A DNA stretch of 64,000 nucleotides from Diplocloster modestus (GCF_019042245.1 NZ_JAHQCX010000005.1:186001-250000), one strand, 5' to 3'; shown: positions 1 through 10,357, counted from the first letter of the stretch. Program-made: numbers and translations. The notes: generated by a model from the sequence alone, not told the origin.

Positions 1-3000
1 AGTAGTTTTTGGCCGGGTCCCATCCGTTCTGCCCGTTCCAGCCGCAGGCCAGGAAGGAAAGGAAGGGTTTCTCGATGACAAATTCTTTTGATGTCAGGGT
101 TCCGGTCTTGTCTTCTCCGCCCACATTGGAGTCCGCCCAGTAGACACCGTTATCGTCTCCCATAGGTCTTCCAAGTTTCGAAGAGTTGGCCTGGGCGGGG
201 AATGCGTTTCCGCTTCTCTCCCAGCCATCGTAGGTACCGGATTCAAAGGACCAGTAGTCGTCCTCCGGCGCATCTTTATAATTATAGGTAAAAAGTTCAT
301 GGAAGCCAATCCAGCCATTCTCAGCGGAATCCATACCATCCACGGCCTCAAAATACACCTGCTGCCCTTTCAGGGCGGACACATCCCAGGTCACCAGCTT
401 TTGATCTCCGCTGTCGGATGGATACGCAGTCCGCAATATATTTCCGGTCACATCCTTCAGGTAATAAGCATTATAACCGCCGGCCTCCGGTTCACTGTCA
501 AATTTATCCCCGGTCAGTATGATATCGTCTACCGCAATCCAGTCAAATCCGCCGCCATACACTGCCGCCTCTTCCTTGCCAACTGCGTCGACCATCTCAA
601 AGTAAACTTCACGGCCGGCATACTCGTTGACATCCCAGCTGTAGGTCATGAATTTATCACTGTCACCCAGTCTGTTTTCGGGTACCTGTTCAATCAGGAT
701 CTCATCTGTTGCCGCGTCCTTCAGGTAAAAGCGATTGTTCAGCTGATAGGGCCAATCTCCGGCCGAATACGCAGTACCGTTCCACCCGGCGCCTTTAAAG
801 GTCAGGAACGGCCGTTCTACGATAAAGTTATTTGTCCGCAGAGTCCCTTTGTTTTCACCGCTGACTGCAGCGGAGTATGCGTAGTATCCGGTACCGTTTG
901 GTACTCCCGAAGTGGATGGAGCATCGCCGAATACGGTTGTGTCAATATTTACCGTCTGGCTCCAGGTCCCATCTTCGAAATCAGCGATTACCGTCACATT
1001 TTCATTGGCCGAACCGCGGGAGGTATCGGCACTGCCGGCATCCGGATCCGTCTGTCTCAGATTCGCCATTCCAAACCATCCAAACCCTCCGGCAATAGCA
1101 TCCGACATTTCAAAATAGACTTCTCTGCCCTGATAAGTGCTGACATCCATGACATGCTCCCGGAAATCCTCGAAAGTCACGCCTTCCCTTCCGAACACAT
1201 TCACAGGCTGCTCTTCTATAAGCACATCACCCGTCTGCGCATCCACCAGCCGGAAGACATTGCCGCCGCCAGCCGCGTAATCGGTCCATTTATCAGGATC
1301 ATATGCCGGTCCGCAATATCCCATATCAAGGAAAGTCAATTGCTTTCGCTCGATAATAAACGTTTTTGTTCTCAGTGAACCGGTCGTCTTCTCGTCTATG
1401 GCGCCGGAAGTAGCAAAATAACCATCCCATCCTTTATCACTCGCTCCGGAAGCTGGTACGTCACCGAACACTGCGGTATCCACGCTCTCAAGCTCACTCC
1501 AGTCTCCGTCTGCAAAATCCGCCACGACGATTGGCTCCTCTGTCTGAGGAGGCTCAGGTGTCTGCGTGGGCTCAGGCGTTTGAGACGGTTCCTCTTCGCC
1601 CTTCGAAGGCTTAACGCCTGCATATCCTGTCCCGTAGAAACCGAGCACATTATCCTCGATTGTGAACAGCTTACTGGAGATCTTGCCGACCCCTGTGCTG
1701 TCCGCCCGGGAAGAGGCAGTTAATTCCCCATCCTCTGAAACAGGAGCGTTACCAAAAGCACTGCCGCTGACCGTCCATTCCGGCGCGAACCCGCCTTCCT
1801 TAAACTGTATTGATTCAACCTTATTCTCAGCGTCCAGAATCACGCTTTCTACCGCGAAATCATATCCCAAATCCATGGTAATGATCGTCTTGCCATTTTC
1901 TCTGGTAATGACCGCGGAACCGGATATTTCCCCGGAAGCGGAATCTGAATAGACGAAGGCTTTTCCTTCCTCGAATTTATGATAAATCAGTTCATCCTTC
2001 TTCCAGTTCAGATCAATTACCGCTTCTTTTCCGTCCAGAGAGCCATCCTGTTCAATAATGAGCAGATCGCTGTCCTTCGTATTCTCATTCCTGGAAACCT
2101 CCAGTACACGCCGTCCGGACAGCTGATCCAGGCCGGCATCCACCACATGGAATTTCAAAGGGTCGTAGGTCACGGTCCGGGTGATGCCTCTGGAATCCGC
2201 ATAATCCGCCAGAATCTTACTCATGAAGCCATCCTGGAACATCTCGGTGTTGGCAATGGGAACTGTGCAGAACAGTACGCTGCCTTCCCCCACTTTCCAC
2301 TCACACATGACGATGTTGCCGGCCTCATCAACAAGCACCGGTACCGCGCCGTCTGTCAGCCGGCTGAACGCCTTTTTCTGTACGGGGTCCTCACACTCAT
2401 AGCCGGCCTGGGCGCCTTTCGACACCGATTTCAGCCATTCCGGCGCGTCCTTGGAAACCTCCACTTTACTGCCGGTAAAGTTCGTTACCTGAGCGCCTCC
2501 GGAAAGCCCCATCATCCACTCTTCTACGGAATCTCCACCCTCCAGCCTGCCGGTGGTGGTGTTAAAGCTGTAATTAAAGCAGTCTTTTCCAAATCCCGCG
2601 AAAGCTCCGCCTTCCTCTATCCACTGCTTGATCTGTGTTTCCGCCTCATTGGTGGTGAGCGCCACATCCATATTGGGCTCGATCAGCACTTTTTTGCCCG
2701 CAAGGGCGCCGTCCTGTACCGGAAAATCATCCAGGATCACCGGCGAGTTCAGATAGTGGGCCCAGTTGGCAAATGCCGCCCCGTACCACTGGATCCCATG
2801 CTCGGAATCAAACACATAGTTGTGATTGTTCTTGTTGTATCCCTGCCGGAACAGATTCGCATACCAGGGGTTGAACACGACCACGTCAGACTCGGCCCCT
2901 TCCGGATCGATAGCCAGTATTTTTTTCGCATTGTTTTTTGTATAGTGGTAGACATCGGTACCGCTGTACTCGCCGTCCTTATCCCACGAGCCGTTGCTGT

Positions 3001-4624
3001 ACTCTGAGAAATCCGCTCCCAGCGAACAGTGGGCAAGGGTTCCGATCCCGCGGCTTAAGAAGTTGAAGCCGTTATCCAGCTGTTTTTTCTCATCCAGCTG
3101 TCCGGTATCGTCCATCGTTACGCCATCCATCTGATAAAAATCAGCGGTGGCCGAAAACTGGGCCGGACCGTATGACGCATCCAGATTACTGTTTCCGACG
3201 ATAACATTATCATACTTGCTGAAATCTCTGACGATCTTACCCATGCTCTCCCCGGTCTCCATCGGGGCACTCTGATAACCGCCGTCGATCTCCACATGAA
3301 TCGGCTTGTCCGATACGGAACGCATGGTGGTCATATACAGGTTGATAAAGTCATCCATGTATTGGATCTTCCATATCATAAGATCCGCCCACTCGGGTCT
3401 GTCATCCACTGCCTGCGCGTTGTTCCGTACCGGCTTGGGAACCACTACGCTGTCAAAATCCCCGTAGCTTGTATTCCAGGTGCTGTTCAGCTGTTCCACC
3501 GTCTTATATTTATCCTGAAGCCAGGAGCGGAATTTGTTCTGCGCGCCCTCGCTGTATACCGCCAGCCGTTCCGGGTTCGAGCCGGAATAGAATTCAATAC
3601 CGCCGAACCAGCCTGGGCCCAGGATGGAATATGCGCGGATATGCGGATTGGAGTCGAAGTGCAGCATGGTCTGCTTCGCAATTTCAATCACTGCCTGGTT
3701 CTGGATATCATTAAAGAAATCCCTGTGTTTGACCACCCGGCCGTCCTCATCCACGATATCTGTGTAAAATTCCGGGAACGCCCTCTCCGAAAAGCCCTGG
3801 AAACCAAGCCAGATATCAAAACCATCATCGATAAATTTCCCGAAGATCCAGTCTGCATATTCCCAGGAATAATTGTCCGGGTTGCTGACATATTCCATGA
3901 CCTCGTCGTTGGTCAGCCCATCCGGGAATTTACCGTCGTCAATCAGGTCCGGCAGGATATTGATGCCAGGGCTCGCCGGATCGGATATGCTCACACACAG
4001 GTTCACCATCTGCTGCCCCTGCCGGTGCAGAGCCTCCAGACCCTTATCGCCAAAATTCCCCATATCCGGAAATCCCGCCAAAACCCCCACACGGTGCGGC
4101 AGAATATCCGGAAACGCAGTCAGTTCGTTTACCGCGCAGATCTCCTGAAAAGAATCCCTGATTACCAGACGCAGATAACGGGCGTCCACCGCATTCCACT
4201 GGGCAAAGATCGTCCGGCTGCTCTCAACCGTCTTGTCAAAAACCTTTACGAAGTTTTGTCCATCCGATGAGGCCTGGATCTCGTAGGACTTCGGGCCCTG
4301 GTTCCCGGTCACTGCGGCCTCCAGGACTCCCACCTTTACAGTTTTCCCGAAATCCAGCTGCAGCCATTGGCTGGCAGAGGCCGTCGGCTTCTGCTCCGGC
4401 ACCCAGTTATTGTCCGCCTCGTTGTGTATCCCGTCAATTACCAGCTCCGGTCCATGACCGTCCCTGGCGGACGACGCTGTAACCGCTGCTGCCGGAATAT
4501 TCGCTTCCTCGTAATTCGCAGCCGGTTCTTCCGCCTTTGCGTTCATACGCAGCGGCTGTGACGTAACTGTCAGGGCCAGCGCCAGGATCAGGGTGATTCC
4601 TTTTGTCAAATATTTCTTCCTCAC
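1..4624 (-). CDS. Secreted GH42-like glycosidase with F5/8-type domain and C-terminal repeats, partial
   Basis: About 1,541 codons are open without a stop; the C-terminus lies beyond the left edge. The start is the GTG at 4624: GGAGG stands 9 nt upstream. A nearer ATG at 4632 gives only Met-Lys-Gln-stop and abuts the Shine-Dalgarno site. Seen in order: a signal peptide (about residues 1-32), an F5/8 type C (CBM32-like) domain (about 47-155), a TIM-barrel region resembling GH42 (segment YKTVEQLNSTWNTSYGDF is like the GH42 LNxxWGTxFW region), a glutamine-amidotransferase-like region near QIKQWIEEGGAF as in GH42 trimerisation domains, a Pro/Thr linker (about 1008-1030), and repeats that each carry a G(T/S)LxxxxFxIE motif. 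It is the last visible gene of the GH78 operon and probably starts extracellular breakdown of the imported glycan. The exact substrate and catalytic residues are not settled. Confidence 0.85.
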   Translation of the reverse strand, partial: MRKKYLTKGITLILALALTVTSQPLRMNAKAEEPAANYEEANIPAAAVTASSARDGHGPELVIDGIHNEADNNWVPEQKPTASASQWLQLDFGKTVKVGVLEAAVTGNQGPKSYEIQASSDGQNFVKVFDKTVESSRTIFAQWNAVDARYLRLVIRDSFQEICAVNELTAFPDILPHRVGVLAGFPDMGNFGDKGLEALHRQGQQMVNLCVSISDPASPGINILPDLIDDGKFPDGLTNDEVMEYVSNPDNYSWEYADWIFGKFIDDGFDIWLGFQGFSERAFPEFYTDIVDEDGRVVKHRDFFNDIQNQAVIEIAKQTMLHFDSNPHIRAYSILGPGWFGGIEFYSGSNPERLAVYSEGAQNKFRSWLQDKYKTVEQLNSTWNTSYGDFDSVVVPKPVRNNAQAVDDRPEWADLMIWKIQYMDDFINLYMTTMRSVSDKPIHVEIDGGYQSAPMETGESMGKIVRDFSKYDNVIVGNSNLDASYGPAQFSATADFYQMDGVTMDDTGQLDEKKQLDNGFNFLSRGIGTLAHCSLGADFSEYSNGSWDKDGEYSGTDVYHYTKNNAKKILAIDPEGAESDVVVFNPWYANLFRQGYNKNNHNYVFDSEHGIQWYGAAFANWAHYLNSPVILDDFPVQDGALAGKKVLIEPNMDVALTTNEAETQIKQWIEEGGAFAGFGKDCFNYSFNTTTGRLEGGDSVEEWMMGLSGGAQVTNFTGSKVEVSKDAPEWLKSVSKGAQAGYECEDPVQKKAFSRLTDGAVPVLVDEAGNIVMCEWKVGEGSVLFCTVPIANTEMFQDGFMSKILADYADSRGITRTVTYDPLKFHVVDAGLDQLSGRRVLEVSRNENTKDSDLLIIEQDGSLDGKEAVIDLNWKKDELIYHKFEEGKAFVYSDSASGEISGSAVITRENGKTIITMDLGYDFAVESVILDAENKVESIQFKEGGFAPEWTVSGSAFGNAPVSEDGELTASSRADSTGVGKISSKLFTIEDNVLGFYGTGYAGVKPSKGEEEPSQTPEPTQTPEPPQTEEPIVVADFADGDWSELESVDTAVFGDVPASGASDKGWDGYFATSGAIDEKTTGSLRTKTFIIERKQLTFLDMGYCGPAYDPDKWTDYAAGGGNVFRLVDAQTGDVLIEEQPVNVFGREGVTFEDFREHVMDVSTYQGREVYFEMSDAIAGGFGWFGMANLRQTDPDAGSADTSRGSANENVTVIADFEDGTWSQTVNIDTTVFGDAPSTSGVPNGTGYYAYSAAVSGENKGTLRTNNFIVERPFLTFKGAGWNGTAYSAGDWPYQLNNRFYLKDAATDEILIEQVPENRLGDSDKFMTYSWDVNEYAGREVYFEMVDAVGKEEAAVYGGGFDWIAVDDIILTGDKFDSEPEAGGYNAYYLKDVTGNILRTAYPSDSGDQKLVTWDVSALKGQQVYFEAVDGMDSAENGWIGFHELFTYNYKDAPEDDYWSFESGTYDGWERSGNAFPAQANSSKLGRPMGDDNGVYWADSNVGGEDKTGTLTSKEFVIEKPFLSFLACGWNGQNGWDPAKNY

Positions 4625-4696
4625 TGTTTCATACCTCCGTTTGCTTTCATCTCCGTTCCCATTGGAAATGAAATTTACTTCCCCATATAAAGTGTC

Positions 4697-6550
4697 TCAG
4701 TCTGCCGTATAGCCTGCGGCATATTGCAGGACTGCCTCCAGGTTGATCCCGCTTTCCCACGGACGATACCGCGTGCCGTCCGGCTTTCTGCCGTAGTAGT
4801 ATTCGGCCCACCCGCCGACGGAATCCAATTGCTCCAACACCTCCCTATATATTGTTTCAGCCTGAGGCATATTTCGTCTGCCCAGGGCGTACAGCAGCAT
4901 TCCTTTATCATAGCCCACGGTCCGGCTCTCTTGCTCCGGGTAGGAGCAGATAAATTCTTCAATCATCCGTCTTTCTTCCCCAGGGCCAAAAATCGAGCTT
5001 CCCAGGTAAACCGGCGTCAGCTTTACGGACGGTATCCGGTAGATCCGTTGGAGAGGCTTCACCTCTGTAGGGGAGCCGTAGCAGTCCCGGCACAGATAAT
5101 AGCCGCTGATATCCAGTTCGTTCCAGCCAAATTTTCCGCATTTCTGGCAGACACCGTGCAGGAATCTTTGCTGGTCGTTCTCATCGGCGAACGGCCGGTT
5201 GGTGATCAGATCCCCGTTTTTATAGAATCGCTCCTTATACTGGGTCTTTACCATATGGTAGAGCTCCTGCTGCGCATAGAGCATCGGGCTCCCCCACAAT
5301 CCGCCTTTTCCCACGAACTTAAGCAGCCGTTCTCCTGCGGTAAGGAACAGAAGCGTCGACTCGGCCGAACCTTCACATAAGACGGTACGCGGCAAAATCC
5401 CCCCCGCCACATAGGTCTCATCTCCGTTGAACGGGAGCATATTCTCCTTCAGCTCTTCGACCTGGGCAAACCAGGCCCATTCTAACATGGGCATGATCCT
5501 GATCAGGAAATCCTTGTCCTGGCTGGCATTGTAGTAATCAAAAGCCTGGATAATCAGATAGCCGGTTATCTCCACATTGTCATTTTCATGGATGTGAAAA
5601 TGGTGACTATCTCCCATGGTCTGCGCGTTATGTATTTTGCCGTATTTTTCAAAAATCCTGAAATAATATTCCAGGATCTTTTTTGCTTCTTTTCTATATC
5701 CCAGCTTCAGCAGGCACCGGGATGCACCGTATTGATCCCGCACATAGGCCAGATGATAGTTGTGTCCGGCCAGGATTCCCCCTTCCCGGGACTGCTGTGT
5801 CTTAATAAGGACGGATACGTCATCCACCGCACTTAACACTTTTTCCCGCAAAGGCAGGTTCTGCGGCAGCTTCTTTTCGAAATCCTTTCTCCGTGCGCTG
5901 AACTCTCTCCAGCAGGTACGCACTTTATCCAGCAGCTTCTCCGGCTTCTGGTGCAGGACCCACTCCGCGTTTTCGACGCAGGCCGGATAGTCTTCCCCTC
6001 CCACGCAGTAAATCACACTATGCCCCGGCTGTGCATGTACCGTCAGGTTATCGTCCATGGCAATATTTCCGCGCATCATCACCTGATGTACGATATCCCG
6101 GCAGCTGGGATAAGGGACGTGCTCATAGACCGAAATACCCGCGTCCGCGTATGCCATAAAACCTGCACAGACTTTCTGCCTCCCGAATCGTTTTCCATTG
6201 ATACTGACCTGCCAGTTCTTTTCCATATCGATCCGCAGGTCCACCGGCTCCAGCAGTTCCACCAGCCTCAGAAAACAAGGGCTGCCCTCAATGGTAAAGT
6301 CTATCATTTCACCGATCTGCTTCCCGCGAAGGATCAGCTTGTGATGCCACACCGCGGTCTGCGGCTCTCTCTGGGATATCACAAACAATCCGTCCTCGGC
6401 ACACAGCGAGAACTGCATATAGGAAGGCGAGCTGTAGGGGGGGCCAAAGATCTGTATGATATTCGGTCCCTGCTCATATACGGCCAGCATTCCATTACCG
6501 ATACAGTGAATACTGCCGTCGTTTTGATAATATGCCTGATTCATCCTCAT
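4697..6550 (-). CDS. Six-hairpin (GH15-like) glycosidase with zinc-ribbon insert
   Basis: About 617 residues. The frame stays open upstream into the GH78 gene, but ATG 6550 (or 6544) fits better: it lies 16 nt after the upstream stop, behind GCGGGGGA. No signal peptide is seen, so a cytoplasmic enzyme is likely. An N-terminal beta-rich part is followed by an alpha/alpha barrel region (RDQYGASRCLLKLGY, then ENDNVEITGYLIIQAFDYY) typical of glucoamylase or trehalase-like six-hairpin glycosidases. An unusual insert has C468-x2-C471-x15-C487-x2-C490, which looks like a zinc ribbon. Its place between GH78 and the secreted enzyme suggests it trims oligosaccharides brought in by the operon's transporter. 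The substrate is unknown. Confidence 0.75.
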   Translation of the reverse strand: MRMNQAYYQNDGSIHCIGNGMLAVYEQGPNIIQIFGPPYSSPSYMQFSLCAEDGLFVISQREPQTAVWHHKLILRGKQIGEMIDFTIEGSPCFLRLVELLEPVDLRIDMEKNWQVSINGKRFGRQKVCAGFMAYADAGISVYEHVPYPSCRDIVHQVMMRGNIAMDDNLTVHAQPGHSVIYCVGGEDYPACVENAEWVLHQKPEKLLDKVRTCWREFSARRKDFEKKLPQNLPLREKVLSAVDDVSVLIKTQQSREGGILAGHNYHLAYVRDQYGASRCLLKLGYRKEAKKILEYYFRIFEKYGKIHNAQTMGDSHHFHIHENDNVEITGYLIIQAFDYYNASQDKDFLIRIMPMLEWAWFAQVEELKENMLPFNGDETYVAGGILPRTVLCEGSAESTLLFLTAGERLLKFVGKGGLWGSPMLYAQQELYHMVKTQYKERFYKNGDLITNRPFADENDQQRFLHGVCQKCGKFGWNELDISGYYLCRDCYGSPTEVKPLQRIYRIPSVKLTPVYLGSSIFGPGEERRMIEEFICSYPEQESRTVGYDKGMLLYALGRRNMPQAETIYREVLEQLDSVGGWAEYYYGRKPDGTRYRPWESGINLEAVLQYAAGYTAD

Positions 6551-6566
6551 TTCCCCCGCTCTTGAT

Positions 6567-9383
6567 TTATATTTCCGGCAGCTGAATCTCATAAGTGATC
6601 TCTTCTGGGACATCTGCATCCAGATGCAGCTTTCCATCCCGTATCTCCCATTCCACATGGATACTGCCGAATGGCGTGGGTACCTCTCCCCGCGCCCATG
6701 TAAGGCCGCAGGTCTCAGGCGCAATCATGATCTTTCGGAAACCGGGTTTCAGCGGTTTCACTCCCAGAATCGTCCGGGGCAGGAAGAAACCGGGGGCCGA
6801 TGACCATCCATGGCAATGGCTCCTGGTCAGCCGGTCCGTCTCAAAACCGGGAAAAGTCTCCCAGCAGGTGGTCGCCCCATATCGAAGCATCTCCCCCCAT
6901 CTGTCTTTGATACTCCTGATCAGCGTTTTATAGGCCCCGGTACGTTCCAGCGCTTCATAGTAAAAGAAGGCCATAAACGGGCTGCCAATCTGCACAAAAT
7001 CAGCAGGCGGGTCTGTGATATAGCCGGCCAGGATTCTTCCCCGCTCCTCTTCCACGCAGCCGCAGAGGTATGCCATGATATTTGTCTGTATACTGACCAC
7101 GCCGGATCTGCTTTTGTCCCGGTGGATGCAGTCGATAAACGCCTGTCGGTCATCCTCCCACAAGATACGGTTCATGGCCTGGCGGATTCGTTCCGCTTTC
7201 CTGGAAAGCAGCCCCCAGGTCTTATCATCCTTCCGAATACGCGCAATGTCACCCGTCTCACGCAGCACCTTTACAAGCAAAGCGTTCTGGTGGGTTACCA
7301 CCCCCGAGACAGGCGTATCCATTCCTGCCCAGTCCAGCATATTCCAGCCGTCTATTTCCAGCAATCCGTCCTCATTCATGTGGCGGTCCAGCCGCCGGAT
7401 CGTGAGAAGCATATCGTCGTATACGGCATCTAACCCGTTCATATCCCCGGTGTACTCATAGTATTCCTTACAGGAAAGCAGCCACAAGAGAAGCCAGGCC
7501 GTAATCATGGTGCTGCAGCCGGTAGGTACCTGGGCATCCGGCAGTTCCGACTGGCGCAGCGACCCTCCCACCATACCGATACTGTTTTTTGTCAGCTCAT
7601 ATGCGCCGTGCGTATAGTAGCTGACCAGCGCCTCGATCCTGGCGTCCCCGATCCAGCAGGCCTGCTCGAAAGCCGGGCAGTCCACGAATGTGTCCTCCAT
7701 ACACAGCTCCACACTTCGCCTGGAGATCTGCCAGATCTGATTCAGCTCCCAGTCGGAACAGGTAAAGCTCCCCCGCTTAAGCTCCGGGTAGGACAGCTCT
7801 GTGGTCTGTATGCCATATACCGCCGTGTCCGCGGTCAGGTTCCGGAAGGTCAGGAGCGCATACCGGAAGCCCCGCCTCAGATGTGATTCGTACCGCTGCC
7901 TTCCTTTTCTGGTGTAATACCGGAACCCGGAATTCATATCCTTGGAAAATTCAAACTGCTGCTGATTATAGCACTCCGCGAAGTCCGCATCGATTATGAC
8001 GCCCTCCGGAGCATCCAGGTCGAATCCGAACAATCCGGATAACTCTTCCCCAAAATCTATGGTAATCCGTACCTCCTGTTCCGAGGCCTCCAGAACAAAC
8101 GGCTGGGGGCTTTGCAGCACCATGTAACGCATATCTCCTGGTATCGGAAGTTTCTTAAGTACCCGGTCGGTCATGGTGAGCATGTGCGGGTTCTTCGTGA
8201 TACAATGATCCCCCATAACCGCCTGCAGTACCTCTGCAAATTTCTGCAGCCCGTTCACATCCTCTACCTCCCAGACTGCCTGGTAGTCCGGATTCTCAAA
8301 ATCCAGCGGTTTGTCGATGGCTGCAATATTCAGTATATTCCCGGCCTGAAACGGCCCTACCGTAACGAATCCGCTTTTTTCCCGGCTATCTTCTTTCCCA
8401 CGGCAGGGTGCCTGGAAGCTCAGAGGATAAGGAAACTCAAAATAATAATTCATATTAAAACGCTGGTGATATCCACTGATATCGATCAGCAGAAAGTTGC
8501 TTCCCTTTCTCAGGATTACGTCTTTCTTATCTTCCTCTTCGGTAAAAAGGATCTCTTCTCCATTCAGCTTCATACGCTCCGGTGTTGCCGGACTTTTTCT
8601 GCAAACCAAACTGATCTGCCCCCGCATATCGCAGGGTGCCTCGATGCAGGTCGCCAGATAGCCCAGGAATCCTTTATCCGTGCTGTCGCTGGAACCCGGG
8701 AAAAAATTATCCCGGACATTCACGCAGGCATGACAGCCCGTACTCTCCACCTCTTCGTATTTCAAAATATTCCACGCATAGCGCTCTTTCCTGGCGAATA
8801 ACGGAACCTTCCGCTCCTGCAGGGATATCCAGGGTTCACATCCCACTTCCCCCACAACCTCTGCCCGTGTCCACAAGTCATCCGGAAATGCCGCTCCCGT
8901 CCAGTCAGCCGGAAAACGGGCGGCATCGTAAACTTCCATCCACGGCTGGGCCACATTGATCCGGCACAGGCCGCCTGTATAAGCTTCATGCACCGTCCAT
9001 TTCCAGGTCCCGTCAGAGCCCAGGCGAAGCCTTTCCTCTCCTTTCAGATACCCTTCCATCTGGAACAGCAGTCCGCCTCTCCCATGAACATACTGGGAGG
9101 TGGATTCTCCATAAAAATTAACGGACACAGCGATTACATTCTCCCCCGGATGCAGATATCCTCCGGCCTCCAATACATCATAGCTCTGTTCAAACGGCCA
9201 TCCTCTGGCCGGGCCCATAGCCACCTGTTCTCCGTTTATGTATAATTGATATCTCGAGTCTGCCGTAATGCGGACCAGCGCGCGGTCCAACGCTTCCTGC
9301 AGCGTAAACTTCTTCCGGAAGCAGACCCACTGGTTTTTTGACCCGCTCTGCGTACGCCAAATCCACTTCGCACTCCAGTCCAT
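6567..9383 (-). CDS. Alpha-L-rhamnosidase, GH78
   Basis: 938 residues, start ATG 9383 behind AAGGAGG. It should remove terminal alpha-L-rhamnose from oligosaccharides; there is no signal peptide, so it acts in the cytoplasm after import. The N-terminal sandwich (WSAKWIW, then YQLYINGEQVAMGPARGWPF) is the usual Bac_rhamnosid_N type. The catalytic segment near residues 563-582 reads EDTFVDCPAFEQACWIGDA, with D568, E573 and D580 at the spacing expected for GH78 acidic residues. The C-terminal beta domain includes GWSSAPGFFLPRTILGVKP. The next gene follows 16 nt later. This is the best clue that the operon's substrate contains rhamnose, for example a rhamnogalacturonan or a rhamnosylated plant glycoside. 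Confidence 0.92.
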   Translation of the reverse strand: MDWSAKWIWRTQSGSKNQWVCFRKKFTLQEALDRALVRITADSRYQLYINGEQVAMGPARGWPFEQSYDVLEAGGYLHPGENVIAVSVNFYGESTSQYVHGRGGLLFQMEGYLKGEERLRLGSDGTWKWTVHEAYTGGLCRINVAQPWMEVYDAARFPADWTGAAFPDDLWTRAEVVGEVGCEPWISLQERKVPLFARKERYAWNILKYEEVESTGCHACVNVRDNFFPGSSDSTDKGFLGYLATCIEAPCDMRGQISLVCRKSPATPERMKLNGEEILFTEEEDKKDVILRKGSNFLLIDISGYHQRFNMNYYFEFPYPLSFQAPCRGKEDSREKSGFVTVGPFQAGNILNIAAIDKPLDFENPDYQAVWEVEDVNGLQKFAEVLQAVMGDHCITKNPHMLTMTDRVLKKLPIPGDMRYMVLQSPQPFVLEASEQEVRITIDFGEELSGLFGFDLDAPEGVIIDADFAECYNQQQFEFSKDMNSGFRYYTRKGRQRYESHLRRGFRYALLTFRNLTADTAVYGIQTTELSYPELKRGSFTCSDWELNQIWQISRRSVELCMEDTFVDCPAFEQACWIGDARIEALVSYYTHGAYELTKNSIGMVGGSLRQSELPDAQVPTGCSTMITAWLLLWLLSCKEYYEYTGDMNGLDAVYDDMLLTIRRLDRHMNEDGLLEIDGWNMLDWAGMDTPVSGVVTHQNALLVKVLRETGDIARIRKDDKTWGLLSRKAERIRQAMNRILWEDDRQAFIDCIHRDKSRSGVVSIQTNIMAYLCGCVEEERGRILAGYITDPPADFVQIGSPFMAFFYYEALERTGAYKTLIRSIKDRWGEMLRYGATTCWETFPGFETDRLTRSHCHGWSSAPGFFLPRTILGVKPLKPGFRKIMIAPETCGLTWARGEVPTPFGSIHVEWEIRDGKLHLDADVPEEITYEIQLPEI

Positions 9384-9514
9384 AAGTCCTCCTTGACTAT
9401 TCTGATATACAACATTTTCTTGATACTAACAGCTTCCTGATCCTTCATAGCTTCCCCGATATGCCCTAACACTGATAATCTGAAACATTCGGGATAATCT
9501 TGAATCCGCTGTTC

Positions 9515-10357
9515 TCAGCCTTTCACTGCTCCGGCCGTCACGCCGTCCACAAACGCCTTCTGGAAGATCAGGAACAGAATAACCAGAGGCAGGGATTGTA
9601 TCACGATCGCCGCGAAAATAACCGGCCAGTTGTTAAAGAAAGAGCTGGTAAAATTATAAATCCCCACGACCAGGGTCCTGGAATTAGGGTCCGTAGCAAA
9701 CAGCGACGGAATCAGGAAATCCCTCCAGGCGTACATCCCCACGAAAATAGCCACCGTAGCGTTCACCGATTTCGTCAGCGGGAACAGGATCGACTGGAAA
9801 ATACGCAGCAAACCGCAGCCATCCAGTTTCGCCGCCTCCAGGATCTCATCCGGCACCGACTTATAAAAACTGGTATAGAGCATCACCGGCAGGATAATAC
9901 TGGTAGCCGTGAAAATTGCAATCAGCGTCCCGGAATAATTAAAGATCTTAAGCTGACGGCAGATCTTCATCAGCGGCACCATAATGGTCTGGAACGGTAT
10001 GATCATCCCCAACATCAGGTAATTATAGATCAGCTTCTCACCCTTCAGGTGCAACTTGGCCAGCGCGAATCCCGCAGGCGCAGCCAGAATAATCGTAAAA
10101 AGAACGGTAAATACCGTATACACCACCGTATTTACAAACAAGACGCTGAAATTACCGCCCTTCCAGGCATCCACGAAATTCATAAGCCGGATTTCCTTAG
10201 GCCACCCCACCGGATTCAACGTAAAATCCGCGGTAGATTTAAACGATACCATTACCGTAAAGATAAGCGGATAGATCGTCAGGATGAAGAGGATCACCAG
10301 AAAAACCGCCCCGATCACATTGGCAGGATGTAAGTTCTTCCATCTTTTCGTCATCAA
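9515..10357 (-). CDS. CUT1 sugar ABC transporter permease (MalG type)
   Basis: 280 residues with about six membrane segments. Cytoplasmic EAA-loop motif EAAKLDGCGLLRIFQ contacts the ATPase. The C-terminus FVDGVTAGAVKG is typical for MalG-type subunits of carbohydrate importers. The start overlaps the stop of the partner permease by 4 nt (ATGA), so the two are translationally coupled. 131 nt separate it from the GH78 gene; I see no clear terminator there. No ATPase gene is present in the operon, so a shared MsmX-like ATPase encoded elsewhere is inferred. Confidence 0.93.
   Translation of the reverse strand: MMTKRWKNLHPANVIGAVFLVILFILTIYPLIFTVMVSFKSTADFTLNPVGWPKEIRLMNFVDAWKGGNFSVLFVNTVVYTVFTVLFTIILAAPAGFALAKLHLKGEKLIYNYLMLGMIIPFQTIMVPLMKICRQLKIFNYSGTLIAIFTATSIILPVMLYTSFYKSVPDEILEAAKLDGCGLLRIFQSILFPLTKSVNATVAIFVGMYAWRDFLIPSLFATDPNSRTLVVGIYNFTSSFFNNWPVIFAAIVIQSLPLVILFLIFQKAFVDGVTAGAVKG

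Noticed and set aside
1538-1602. Pro/Thr-rich segment as a DNA repeat feature
   Set aside because: It is a protein linker inside the secreted glycosidase and is described there.
299-4270. Long plus-strand reading frames (359, 342 and 324 codons)
   Set aside because: They are antisense to the continuous secreted glycosidase, have no ribosome sites and no protein-like domains.
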